Below, in pieces: positions 11,833 to 29,600 of a stretch of DNA of 64,000 nt. The translations under genes and the position numbers were made by a program. Source of the DNA: Carettochelys insculpta (taxonomy: Eukaryota; Chordata; Testudines; Carettochelyidae). Positions within the stretch are counted from its first letter, which is position 1; every line of letters begins with the position of its first letter. The notes under the pieces were generated by a model. The model was not told the origin of the DNA. It searched no databases and saw nothing but the letters and a program-made list of their open reading frames with translations. The stretch spans positions 42,154,001 through 42,218,000 of the forward strand of contig NC_134147.1 of NCBI RefSeq assembly GCF_033958435.1. The letters run 5' to 3'.

Positions 11833-12515
11833 AGCCGTGTCTACACGTGCACGCTACTTCGAAGTAGCGGCACTAACTTCGAAATAGCGCCCGTCATGGC
11901 TACACACGCCGGGCGCTATTTCGAAGTTAACTTCGACATTAGGCGGCGAGACGTCGAAGTCGCTAACCCCACGAGGGGATAGGAATAGCACCCTACTTCG
12001 ACGTTCAACGTCGAAGTAGGGACCGTGTAGTCGTTGCACGTCCTGCAACTTCGAAATAGCGGGGTCTGCCATGGCGACCATCAGCTGAGGGGTTGAGAGA
12101 CGCTCTCTCTCGAGCCCCTGCGGGGCTCTATGGTCACCGTGGGCAGCAGCCCTTAGCCCAGGGCTTCTGGCTGCTGCTGCGGCAGCTGGGGATCCATGCT
12201 GCAGGCACAGGGTCTGCAACCAGTTGTCGGCTCTGTGTATCTTGTGTTGTTTAGTGCAACTGTGTCTGGGAGGGGCCCTTTAAGGGAGCGGCTTGCTGTT
12301 GAGTCCGCCCTGTGACCCTGTCTGCAGCTGTGCCTGGCACCCTTATTTCGATGTGTGCTACTTTGGCGTGTAGACGTTCCCTCGCAGCGCCTATTTCGAT
12401 GTGGTGCCGCGCAACGTCGAAGTTGAACATCGACGTTGCCAGCCCTGGAGGACGTGTAGACGTTGCTACATCGAAATAAGCTACTGCGATGTAGGCTTCA
12501 CGTGTAGACGTAGCC
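11833..12515 (-). mobile_element. Young Harbinger-like MITE, TTCGAA type, copy 1
   Basis: A 683 bp element with ends AGCCGTGTCTACACGTG and CACGTGTAGACGTAGCC, flanked by TAC at 11830-11832 and 12516-12518. It is much richer in CG than its surroundings and is built of repeated ACTTCGAAGTAGCG, TTTCGAAATAGCG and CATCGAAATA modules at both ends around a unique middle. It is nearly identical to the element at 34676-35385, which lies in the opposite orientation. The minus strand carries a short shared frame starting MDPQLPQQQPEALG and ending at TAA in both copies, perhaps a relic of the autonomous partner's ORF start. Confidence 0.92.
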
Positions 12516-15393
12516 TACATCTGCTGCATTGCTTTAAATAAAAGAATGATGGAGAATACTGCTGTGCTAAGCTGCAGAAATATGGGGAAGTCACATGGTC
12601 CAAGATGAAGCACTTAATGCATCAGGACAATAATGTTTTAGTAAAATTTCATAACAGCAACCTGTTTTTGAAAGTTAAGAAGGAAGTTACTAGATCTTAG
12701 AACAGCTTTTCTGCGCCTAGGGTTGGCTCATTCACTTTACAGTGCCACTGCACAGGATGAAGCTCCAAAAGCTGATAATTATTTATCATACCACAGAAGA
12801 AATAAATAGGGAGGTTTCTTAATACTACAGGAATATCTTGTTTTATCTTCATTTAGGGATTTTTCAGGCCCTGCATGGGTCCTCTGTTGGAGTTTTAATT
12901 CCCTGGAATATTTTTTATAAGCAACATGTCCTTTTATCCTCTTAGGACTTCCACTGCCCCAGATCAGCAGATCACAAGAGCACAACTCAGCGCATAATCC
13001 TGACTGATAATACACAACTTATTCACATTACCCAGCCCAAATTCATGCTATTTATTGAACTGCGCCTACATACACAGCATCAATTCTGGTTTGCATGAAA
13101 GTAGAGGTAATATTATGTTGAGCTATATTATTTCTCTTACCTCAGTAGCTGACAGCCCACATTTGCAGATACAAACTTTATACGATATTAAAAGCCGTAT
13201 TGTACCTGTAGTCAGTTCATTAATTGCAGCATATCAAATTCTGGGCCAGATTCTATTCTTGTTAATGTTTGTGTTAACCTGGAGGAATGTAATTGATTTT
13301 AGGGTATTTACTCCATATTTATACCAATGTAAACAAGATCAAAAGCTGATCCTATGTCTTTCTTTTTTGATAAATTATCACGCGATACTGGCAATTACTT
13401 TTTGTGATCACTTGACTACTTGATGTGGGTTGAGAGGTTATATGTTTCTTTTTTCCCTTCCTTTCCTCAGTATGGACTCTGATTGGCTTAAATACAATTA
13501 CTAACAACAATAGATCTTCAGACCTGCTCTTATCAACATCAATAGCAAAAGCCCCGATGGATTAAGGTATTAACTCTCAACTCTCCTGGAAGGTAGGCAA
13601 GGAAATATTATATTCACATTTTTATTGAGGAAAAAGACAGAGAGGCTAAGTCCAGTATGTTTACCAAGATGTTGTAAATTGGATGCCAAAATTGGAACCA
13701 CCCCAAACTAGTAGAGTTGAAGAACTGGACCTAAGGAATTTACTCAAGGGCAGTATTAAAGCTACAGTCCCTCGCTCCCAAGCCATAGTTCAAGTCATCA
13801 TAAGATGCTGCCTTTCTTTTATGAAATAAGCTCAGAGAACAACTAGACTCTTATTTGGTGTGACGTTGCATAGGATTGCTTCAGCATGGTGAATTATTCC
13901 TCTCAGTATTTATGGGCAAACTCGTCTCAAGATGATTTTTGATTTGTGTAAGATCAGCTGCTGACACAATAAATAGAAGTATGAATAACTTAGTATTCAG
14001 TAGGTGTATGTATAACCTAAAGTCCTGTTTTTAACATATATAGAACTGTATTGCTTGATGCATTTCTGTTACAGTACAAAGTAGCAAATGAAATGTTGCC
14101 AATAGAAAAAAGTAGAAGTAAGAAGCTACAAGGCACTTTCTTGGCATGCTGCCTTGAGAAAGCCAACCACAACTTCACTGATACAAGCCAAGCCAGCTCA
14201 TGCTGATACAACTCTCTTTCCCTCTCCAAACAGGCCTATGTCTTTAATTAACATCTTTGCAAATGTCAACTTTGTTACAGTAGGTCTGTGTTTCTGGCCC
14301 ACATCTTTATATTTTAGAAAACTCATGTAGGACCAACTTGGAAACTGGAACGCTTAACGAGTTATTCTTTGTAGGCTACAAGATGTAATGTCCAAGTGAT
14401 TGTAACTTGCAGTTTTTGTGTTTTACTTACAGGTGTATCCAGTATACATTCCATTTTGATTTAATGATAATTAAGGTTATTTGCTGAATTTCTTTGCACC
14501 CTTAAGATCTGTTGTGCTTTGTTGATACCTTAGTATCTTGTCAAATCTCAGTGTCTACTTCCTACTTCTGTAGAAATGAATATTGTAGAAATGAATATTG
14601 TCAATCAGATGATCAATGGACTATCATTGGCATACTGTTAACTCTTTAAATCACAACCTGTCCAGGCTAATCGTCAGGCCTATTCAACAGCCATACAACT
14701 GTATGTGTACTAGGGTCTAAAATGGCCAATCTGAAATTCTTCTCATAACAGAGTTTTTAGTAAATCCGAACCAAACTAAGTATTCAGAGAACATAGATTG
14801 TTCTACCTAAAGTTATATCCTATGACTGTATTCATACATGCTTTAAATAAGTATCCTGAAAATGAAATATAAGGGCCTGCAGGAGACTGTATAACCCAAA
14901 AAGAATTATATTTCATTGGAGCTATGGTGGTTTACACCAAAGACTTTGTCCTTTGAGTCTCAGACAAGGGGGGAGGGGAAAATTCCACTCACGCATACCT
15001 GACCTTTTTCATTTTAAAAGAACATTCACCAATACACAACTTTATAAAACATAATTATGTGCATTCAAACTTGTGTTAATGTGACAAAGGAGACAACAGT
15101 TCATTTAAATGGACAACGTTACACAAAATGTTATACTCATAGAATTATTTCATATGTCCTATATGTGCCCTGGAGACACTACTTCACAGAAATTAAAGGT
15201 GCAGTTACTTAGAAATTTTGTGACATAAAATGTTGTGTCATTTTTTTGCTGCTTTGTAACTTCTGCCAACTCATCTATAGGTTACCAAAATGCTAAATTA
15301 TAGAAGTATATACTGCAATTAAATGAAAATTTAAATTGGTGTTTGTGTGCATGCTATGGAAAGAGTTCATTTGAAAACTTTAGAACACAAAAG
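12516..15393. other. Repeat-poor DNA, nothing recognised
   Basis: AT-rich, with no bounded transposon and no conserved protein frame. The plus frame at 13055-13423 encodes hydrophobic, low-information sequence and has no recognisable domain. This block forms the start of the longest repeat-poor part of the window. Confidence 0.5.
14571..14600 (+). repeat. 15 bp tandem duplication
   Basis: TAGAAATGAATATTG occurs twice head to tail with no difference between the units. It is most simply a small replication-slippage duplication. Confidence 0.9.
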
Positions 15394-15490
15394 CATAAAA
15401 GAATGGCCATACTGGGTCAGACCAAAGATACATATAACCTCCAACCATGGCCAATCCCAGGTGCTTCAGGGGAAATTAACAGAACAGGTG
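15394..15490 (+). mobile_element. CR1-like LINE 3'UTR remnant
   Basis: The stretch ATGGCCATACTGGGTCAGACC followed by GGCCAATCCCAGGTGCTTCAGGGG and ending near TTAACAGAACAGG matches a widespread sauropsid repeat I associate with CR1 3' regions. It is short and diverged and encodes nothing. I know the pattern from memory, so the family name is less certain than the repeat status. Confidence 0.55.
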
Positions 15491-21979
<6,489 letters not shown>

Positions 21980-21990
21980 TTATGCCAATA

Positions 21991-22566
21991 GTAACAGAGA
22001 GAAAGCCGTACTCGTCTATATACTATCAAAACAAAAAAGCAGTCAAGTAGCACTTTAAAGACTAACAAAATAATTTATTAGGTGATGAGCTTTCGTGGGA
22101 CAGACCCACTTCTTCAGATCATAGCCATACCAGAACAGACTCAATATTTAAAGCACAGAGAACCAAAAATAGTAATCAACGTTGACGAATCGGAAAAATT
22201 ATTATCAAGGTGAGCAAATCAGAGAGCAGAGGGACAGAAGGAGGCGGTGAAGTCAAGAATTACATAATGAGCTAGAAAATTATCATCCCAGTTCATTATG
22301 GGGGCTCTTTTACATACTTCACTTAATCTAATTCTTGACTTCCCCCCGTCCTTCTGCCCCTCTGCTCTCTGATTTGCTCACTTTGATAACAATTTTTCTG
22401 CTTGTCAACCTTGATTACTATTTTTGGTTCTCTGTGCCTTACATATTGAGTCTGTTCTGGTATGGCTATGGTCAGAAGAAGTGGGTCTGTCCAATGAAAG
22501 CTCATCACCTAATAAATTGTTTTGTTAGTCTGTAAAGTGCTACTGGACTGCTCTTTTGTTTTGATA
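21991..22566 (-). mobile_element. 576 bp asymmetric foldback element with 11 bp target duplication
   Basis: TTATGCCAATA flanks the element at 21980-21990 and 22567-22577. The arms 22024-22262 and 22329-22566 are inverted copies, separated by about 66 bp. Landmarks in the arms are CAAAACAAAAAAGCAGTC, CACTTTAAAGACTAACAAAA, GGACAGACCCACTTCTTCAG and CAGAGAACCAAAAATAGTAA. The left end carries about 33 bp (GTAACAGAGAGAAAGCCGTA and on) with no partner on the right, so the ends are not terminal inverted repeats. Read on the minus strand it ends in GGCTTTCTCTCTGTTAC. It is non-coding. Confidence 0.92.
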
Positions 22567-22695
22567 TTATGCCAATATTGTGATTCTACAACTCTGAGAC
22601 AAAGTAGGGACTGGCTAACTTAGCTACATTAGGACAGCTCTAATTTTCATTTGACTGCCTTTAGCCCAGAGAAATGCAGAGCTGTTGCAGTTGTT

Positions 22696-23104
22696 GGCCA
22701 TGTCTACACTACAGTGATCTTTCGAAAGGAGCTGTTCTGGAAGATCGTCTCCAAAAGAGCTTCTTTTGAAAGAGAGCGTCCACACACAAAAAAATGGATC
22801 AAAAGAGTGATCTGCTCTTTCCAAAGGGAGCAGCCACACAGCCCCTGCTTTTTCAAAAGAATGGGCCAGGGGATCGAAAATGAAGACTGTCCTTTTGAAA
22901 GAAGGGCCTTACAGAGCGTCTACACACATTTTCTTTCAAAAGAAGCTTTTGAAGGGGGGCGCTTTTCCAGAAATGGGAAAGGAAGATTGATTTCTAAAGG
23001 AGTGCCACATTCTTCCGATTTACTTTCCAAAGAATGCTTTGGGTGTTGATGCTCCATGGGCTCTTTCGAAAGAACCCCCTTCTTTCAAGAAAACTTTCTA
23101 CACA
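22696..23104. mobile_element. Harbinger-like MITE, TTTCGAAAG type
   Basis: The left end is GGCCATGTCTACACTACAG. The body repeats TTTCGAAAG and its decay forms TTTTGAAAG and TTCCAAAG about fifteen times in both orientations. The overall plan (outer modules, then a purine-rich middle) parallels the GTCGAC-type elements, with a different palindrome in the module. The right end stops at AACTTTCTACAC and seems truncated by a few bases. The long plus-strand frame from 22651 is an accident of the repeated GAAAG modules. Confidence 0.78.
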
Positions 23105-26100
23105 ACTTGCTATTGCAGACGCAACCATACAGTCCCTGTGGCTGTTCCCACCCCTATGTCAGGAGCTGCAAGTGGAGTGGTACACTGAGGGAATTCTCAG
23201 GTGAACGTATTGTTCATTTCCACAATTCCTATGCCACAGCAGAGCCAAGAAGAAGACCCATGATATTGCTTTGAGATGGCAAACCTGCTCTAGGAGTAAT
23301 AGGGTGAGTAAGCATTAACTCTAAACTGGTGTTTCTCAAATTAACCCAGGCCTTAATGGGTTAGAATGTTGCTATGCTATTAAATTTTCCTTATTGTTTT
23401 TCAGTGTGTTGGGTCAAATTGGATCGCGATGGAAATGGTGTAATGGGTAAGGATAGCACGGTGTGTACCAGTTTGGCAGTGGGCAGCACACAAAATAAAG
23501 TGTTATTTGCACAGTATTGGAGGATGTAGCTGCTAAAAACCATGAGGCAGGCCACCAAAAATCATTGGGCAGGCTTTTTATTTATTTATTTATTTACTTA
23601 TTTATTTTACAATGAGTTATTATGTTTGCTTCTCCTTTCTAGTTATCTTGACTCCGACGCCACAAGGGCTAAAAAAGAAAAGTTGAAAGCCTCACATAAC
23701 TCCCAAAACTGTGACATTAAGCTTACCAGATATTGTAATGCTTAAAATGAGTTTCTAGGACTACTCAGGAAGATGTGAGGCAGGAAAATAGTTAGCAGGG
23801 ACATATAAGGAATTAGACCCTTTCTTCCAACACTTATTTTGTCTTACACCTTCCTGTTAGTTGTTTTTCTTGCAACGATTTCTATAGTGACCCACTTCTG
23901 CTTCAAAAAATTAAGCTACAAAGTTCACCGAGTCAGCACAAGTTACATTAGTTGTTCCACTTACATCCATGGTATACCTTGGCCTGTGATTTACGTCCCC
24001 ACTAAATTTGGCTCTTTTTCAATAGCTCATTTCCCAAAGACTGATTTTTAGGCAAACGCTTTTTTAAAAAATAACAAGTGATCCACTTTTTTGGCAATCT
24101 AATGGCCATATTCAATGTAAGGGGCACAGAACCCTTCATTCATGTGTTGTGCAGTAGGGAGGCAATTCGGCATGTGCGTGCCTTGAAAAAAATCTATGGC
24201 GTCTTTCAGGTGTTTGCATTAAAGACGTGCCATTTTTCATTCTGATCACTGGTGTAACGATGTTCTCTCTTTGGAATTTCTTTAGGCTTTTAATAAAGCT
24301 GGCAGTGGGGTCACTCCTGCCTATAAAGGACCAGACCCATTTGCTCAGCTCCTGGGAGGGCTCTTGGAGCCAGGAAGCTGTGCAGGTAGGCATTGCAGGG
24401 AGTGGGCGAGGAAGGCACATGGGAGCTACAAGATGGGGGTGTGGGGAGGCCTGGAAGGATGGCATATCTCTGGGGAGAGGGATTTGGGGAAGTTGCTCCA
24501 CAGAGAGGCGATAGGAGCAGTTACACAGAGTAGTGTTTCTTGGACAGCGAGAATCTGGTAGAACCATAGGGAGCAGAGGCTGCGGCAAGTCCCTGGTAAG
24601 GAGAGGTCTGGAAAACCTGCCAGAGAAGGAGGTGTTTGGAGGAGGAGGAGGAGAGTGAGGAGCAGCAAAGTGCTGTTTTGTAAGGGGGAGGGTGTAGCTG
24701 GCAAGTTCAAAGAGTCACCCCTAATGCAGGGCTCTCCTGAACACAGACCTGAAAGCTACCAGCTTGTAGCTTTCGCTTGGAGTAAGGAGAATAATACAGA
24801 GCTGGAGGCTTTTGCGGGAGCTGAAGGGAGACAGGGCAATGTGGGGAGAGCGAGGAGACGGGGGCCTACAAGAGTGCCTGGAGAAGGGCTCGGGGGCAAT
24901 TCCCAAAGAGTAGCTCCTCTGGAGGCTCATGGGAAGTTGGGAGGACAATACCTGGGCCACACACCATAGCAGGGTAGGCGCTGGCAAGGGAGGAAGGTAC
25001 GAGATGACTGTCACCCCGCCAAGTACTGCTAACTCACAGCACAAACAGCCTAATGCCACCACAGCCCCTAGCAGCTGCTGCCATGGCACAGGACAAGCGC
25101 CTCAGAAACAGGGGATGTGTTGCTTTCACAAGAGGAGGCAACTTTAAATAGTCTGCACTTTTCATCTCTCCCCTGCCTGGGCTCCTGGCAGCACAGACAC
25201 GAACAGAGGAGTCCTTGGCAAATCCTGCCGTGGCATTGTCACACCTGCTTGGCTGCCTCTCCTGCCAAGTCCAACTTTCAATGGACCAACAAGGCGTGGG
25301 TATGCTGTGCTTGCCTTGTTCTGGCCATCTCCACACGCTCCTCACAACTGGCTCTGAGCACTCTGCCTCTGCCCGTCAGAGTCCAGCAGGTCTGGGGGAG
25401 AAGGAGAAAGGTTGGACGACCACCCTGAGCCTGTGTGGCACATTCAGGGCTTAAATTTTAGGGTCGATGATAAAAAAGAAAAATATTATCAGCCTGAATG
25501 TTGAATGCACCAGCACAAGACTTACCAAACAGCGATCTGCCTCCCAAAAGAAACCCGAGTGGGGGAATCTGAGAGATGCACAGGGGTGTGGATCATGGCA
25601 ATAAGCAGGTGAAATGTCAGGTCCAACCAGAGAGAGGACATGAGGGATAAACGCCTCTGTGACAGTCAAGGAGAGTTGGTTCTGCTGTTCCCTAGCCGTT
25701 CCCCAGGGATGGCTTGTGGCGGCTTCAAACACAGCAGGCATGTTGGAGCATGTTTCCTTCTGGATTATTATTGTCTGTACTACAGCCTTGGGTACAGGGT
25801 GGGAGCGGGGAGCAGCAGCGACAAATATTCTGGGCTAATATGCCTAGAGGTCACATAGTCAGTCTCTGCACCAGCTGCTGCATCCAGGGCACTGGCAGGA
25901 CCTCACAGAGGGAGGGGAGAAACTTCCAACTAAACCAGGTCCAGCCAGCAAGTCCAATCACTTAGCTCAGAAACCCCACTGGAAGAGGCCTCTCCACAGG
26001 CTTCTCTCTTATGAGCTTCCGTCTTCCCACTCCTTGTACCTATCCTTCAGCGGCAGCCAGGCTGTGAGGGAGGATTCCAGGGTGCAGATGGATGTAGGCT

Positions 26101-26618
26101 GCTACTTTCTTTCATGGGGTCCTGAAGTCAGGGCAAGTTGGTGGGATGGGTTAGGGAAAGTGCATCCCACAAGCAGCAGAAGGTGGATGATGGCAAGTGC
26201 TGGTCACAGCAAGAGGAGGCTGAGACAGCAGAGTGCATAAGAAGCCTTCACCACCACCAAGTCAGTCCTTACCAAATTACAGTGGGGGGGGACCCGAGAG
26301 TAGAACTAAAACACTTTCAAAACCCCCTCTCCATTGGCCTATGTCATTAGGTGCAATTTCTCAGAGCAGATGCCAGTTACAGGTCATTTCCTGGGAGCTG
26401 TGGGAAAACACACCTCTATTAAGGCAAATTAGTTGATATGGATTCCAGCAGGAGGGCCACACCAGAGAGAGGAGTACAAAGTGGGGCGGGGCTGTCCCTG
26501 GCCATCAACCCATCCCATCCAAGAGAGTCACAGAGAAATGGTCCTCAGTGGGGAGAAACTAGAGCTGAGTGGAAGGTTGGAGAGGGCAGACTGAGGTAGA
26601 TGCCATATTGTCAGCTGT
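23105..26618. other. No gene recognised; GC-rich from about 24.3 kb
   Basis: The first kilobase is AT-rich with an ATTT microsatellite. From about 24.3 to 26.6 kb the DNA becomes G-rich on the plus strand, with many GGAGG and GGGAG runs, and gives many medium-length open frames on both strands. None shows a domain, and frames overlap on opposite strands as expected from composition. An old LTR or an unknown repeat could account for the G-rich part. Confidence 0.45.
23578..23611 (+). repeat. (ATTT)n microsatellite
   Basis: About eight TTTA units with one interruption (TTTACTTA). Confidence 0.95.
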
Positions 26619-26631
26619 TCCTCATGGGGGT

Positions 26632-29600
26632 TAGCCTCTGGGAGTTCGCCAAGGGAGGAGCCCCGTGTTTGTTGTCCTTTTCAGGTATGGTGTTCCACCT
26701 GTGCCCTGCAAGGCAGCACTATCAGGAAAAGGAATCTCTGAAGAGAAGAGCCTGAAGAGCGATGGGGGAAGGTGGACCTGGGGGCACTGAGAGCAGCTGG
26801 GGGGAGAGGGGCCAGTGCAGTGAGGAGGGCAGACATGGGAGCAGATGGGGGTAGTGGGTTCGGGAGGGTCCTATGGTGATGGTAGCTGGGGGGCGCGAAA
26901 AGTGGGGAGGAGGGTCCTGGGGATATGAGGTCATTGCTCCACAGGGAGCTATGGTGACTTGTGGTGACAGGGAGGTATGCAGTAGTGGGGTCCTTAACCA
27001 CATTCTCCACACCCCACTGCCTTGTGGGTTCTCCTGGGAAGGAGAAAGGCTAAGGGAGTAAACCCTGACAGAAAATCTGGAGAGGAGTCCGAAGGCGGTT
27101 CGGTGTCAACTTCTGGCACTGTCCTGGCAACTCCTGCAGCTTAGCTGGTACCAGACGTGGAGGTTATCCTCTCCTTTGGACTGTATCAGTAAAGCCAAGA
27201 GGGGGACACTGGTGTCTGGGCAGCCCAGAGTCTCCATAATAAGTGCCCAGGCTCGTGCCTGGAGAGGTACTCCAGCATCACTGAACAGCGTTGCGTCAAC
27301 ATGGGAGGCAACAGATACCGGTTATAAGCTCTTGCTCGATTGGCGTAGAGAACGAGCGCCAGGGGTTGCCTTCGATGATGGGAGAGATCGTCGCATCTCA
27401 CTGGACAGTCACCGCCCACCTCAAGCTGGGCAGCCCCCAGCCAATAGGGTACTGTCCCACCACAGTTCACCTGCCTCACTGGGTGTGTGAGGCTTAAGGT
27501 TCCTGAACCTGACAAGTGACTGAAATTTGGGCACCAGGAAAACCAATAAGAAAATCAACAAGAAATGAGAAACATCAACAATTTAAGCTTGCTTGCTAGA
27601 ATGTGCGGACCATGCTGACTGGCTTGACTGAAGATTTTCAGGCCATCAGTGACACCCGAAAGACCGCTGTCATCAATGAGGAACTGAAGAGGCTCCGAGT
27701 TGATATCGCTGCACTGCAAGAGACGTGGCTCGCAGATTCGGGATCTCTAAAGGAAAAGGACTACACCTTTTTCTGTCAGGGTAAAGCCCAAGAAGAACCC
27801 AGACAGCATGGTGTTGGCTTTGCTGTCAGAAACACCCTTCTACAAATGGTGGAATTAGTCATGGGCGGATCAGAAAGACTTCTTCAGATCACGCTTCAAA
27901 CTTGCGCCGGTCCCATCCACCTGATCAGCGCTTATGCTCCAACCCTGTACACCACACCAGAAGTAAAAGACAAGTTCTATGACGTGCTTAGTGCTGCTGT
28001 AGCGCAAATACCTGCTCGTGAATAACTGTACATCTTGAGTGACTTCAATGCAAGAGTTGGAGCTGATTGGGCCTCATGGCCTTCCTGCTTAGGACACTTC
28101 GGTGTGGGAAAAATGAATGACAATGGACAGTGTCTCCTTGAACTGTGCACGTACCACAATCTGTGCATCACAAACACCTTCTTCCAAATGAAGCCACAGC
28201 ACAGAGTGTCGTGGAGACACCCACGCTTGAAGCACTGGCATCAACTAGACGTGGTCATCACTAGGCGTAATAACCTCAGGAACGTCCTTCTGACACACAG
28301 CTATCATATTGCTGACTGTGATACAGATCACTCGCTAGTTTGCTCCAAGCTCAAGCTGAGACCCAAGAAGCTGTACCACTCTAAACCTGCTGGAAGGCCC
28401 CTCATTGAAGCCAGAAAGACGGCAAACTCGGAGAAAGCTGAAAAGTTCAGAGAGACCCTCCAGGAAAATCTGCGCAGCGGCCCTGGGGGTGCCGATGTGA
28501 CATCCAAATGGCAACATCTGAGGGATACAGTTTACAACACGACCTTGTTGGTGTTTGGAAGAAGAGCTAGAAACACGAACGACTGGTTCGAAGCTAACTC
28601 CGATGAGATGATTCCAGTCATTGAAAAGAAGTGCGCTGCACTCCTGTGGTACAAACGCTCACCGAGCCAGAGTACCCAGCAAGCACTTAGAGAGGCCAGA
28701 AGAACAGTACAGCAGACAGCCAGGCGCTGTGCCAACAACCACTGGCTCCAGCTATGCAGCAGCATCCAGACCTGTGCTGACTTTGGTAATCTCAGAGGAA
28801 TGTACGAGGGTATGAAGAAGGCATTAGGACCCACCCAGAACAAGATGGCACCTCTGAAATCCAAATCTGGTGAAGTCATTGCTGACAAAGCCAAACAGAT
28901 GGAGCCCTGGGTTGAGCACTACTCCGAGCTGTACTCACGTGAGAACATTGTGGTTGACGCAGCCCTCGATGCTGTCGAGCTCCCACCAGTAATGGACGAA
29001 CTGGATCAAGAACCGACTGCAGATGAACTGAAGAGAGCCATCGACAGCACTGCAGCAGGAAAGGCCCCTGGTCAGGATGGTATGCCACCAGAGGTAATCA
29101 AGTGTGCCGCAGACACACTCCTGGAACCCCTACATGAGCTACTGTGCCTGTGCTGGAAAGAGGGTGAGGTTCCACAGGATATGCGCGACGCTAACATTGT
29201 AACGTTGTATAAGAACAAAGGAGACAGAAGCGACGGCAACAACTACTGTGGAATCTCCCTCCTAAGTGTCACTGGTAAACTGTTCACTCGCGTCATCCTT
29301 GGCAGACTCCAGAAGATTGCTGAGAGGGTGTACCCCGAATCGCAGTGTGGGTTCCATGCAGAGAATTCTACCGTTGACATGGTCTTCTCTCTAAGGCAGC
29401 TGCAGGAGAAGTGCAGGGAGCAGAGAAAGCCACTCTACATAGCCTTCATCGACTTGACCAAGGCCTTCGACTTGGTCAGCAGGGATGCTCTGGTCAAACT
29501 GCTCCACAAGATAGGCTGTCCTCTACGGTTACTCAAGATGATCCAGTCATTCCACGAAGACACGAGAGGAACCATCCAATATGACGGCGCATTATCGGAT

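Noticed and set aside
21991..22566. Classical TIR MITE
   Set aside because: The inverted arms do not reach both ends and target duplications vary in length between copies.
22651..23049. 132-codon frame with repeated Phe-Glu-Arg-like units
   Set aside because: The apparent protein repeat is the translation of the TTTCGAAAG modules of a MITE.
24136..25860. Cluster of overlapping open frames in the GC-rich part
   Set aside because: Frames overlap on both strands, have no domains and are rich in Gly, Arg, Ser and Pro, as expected from G-rich DNA.
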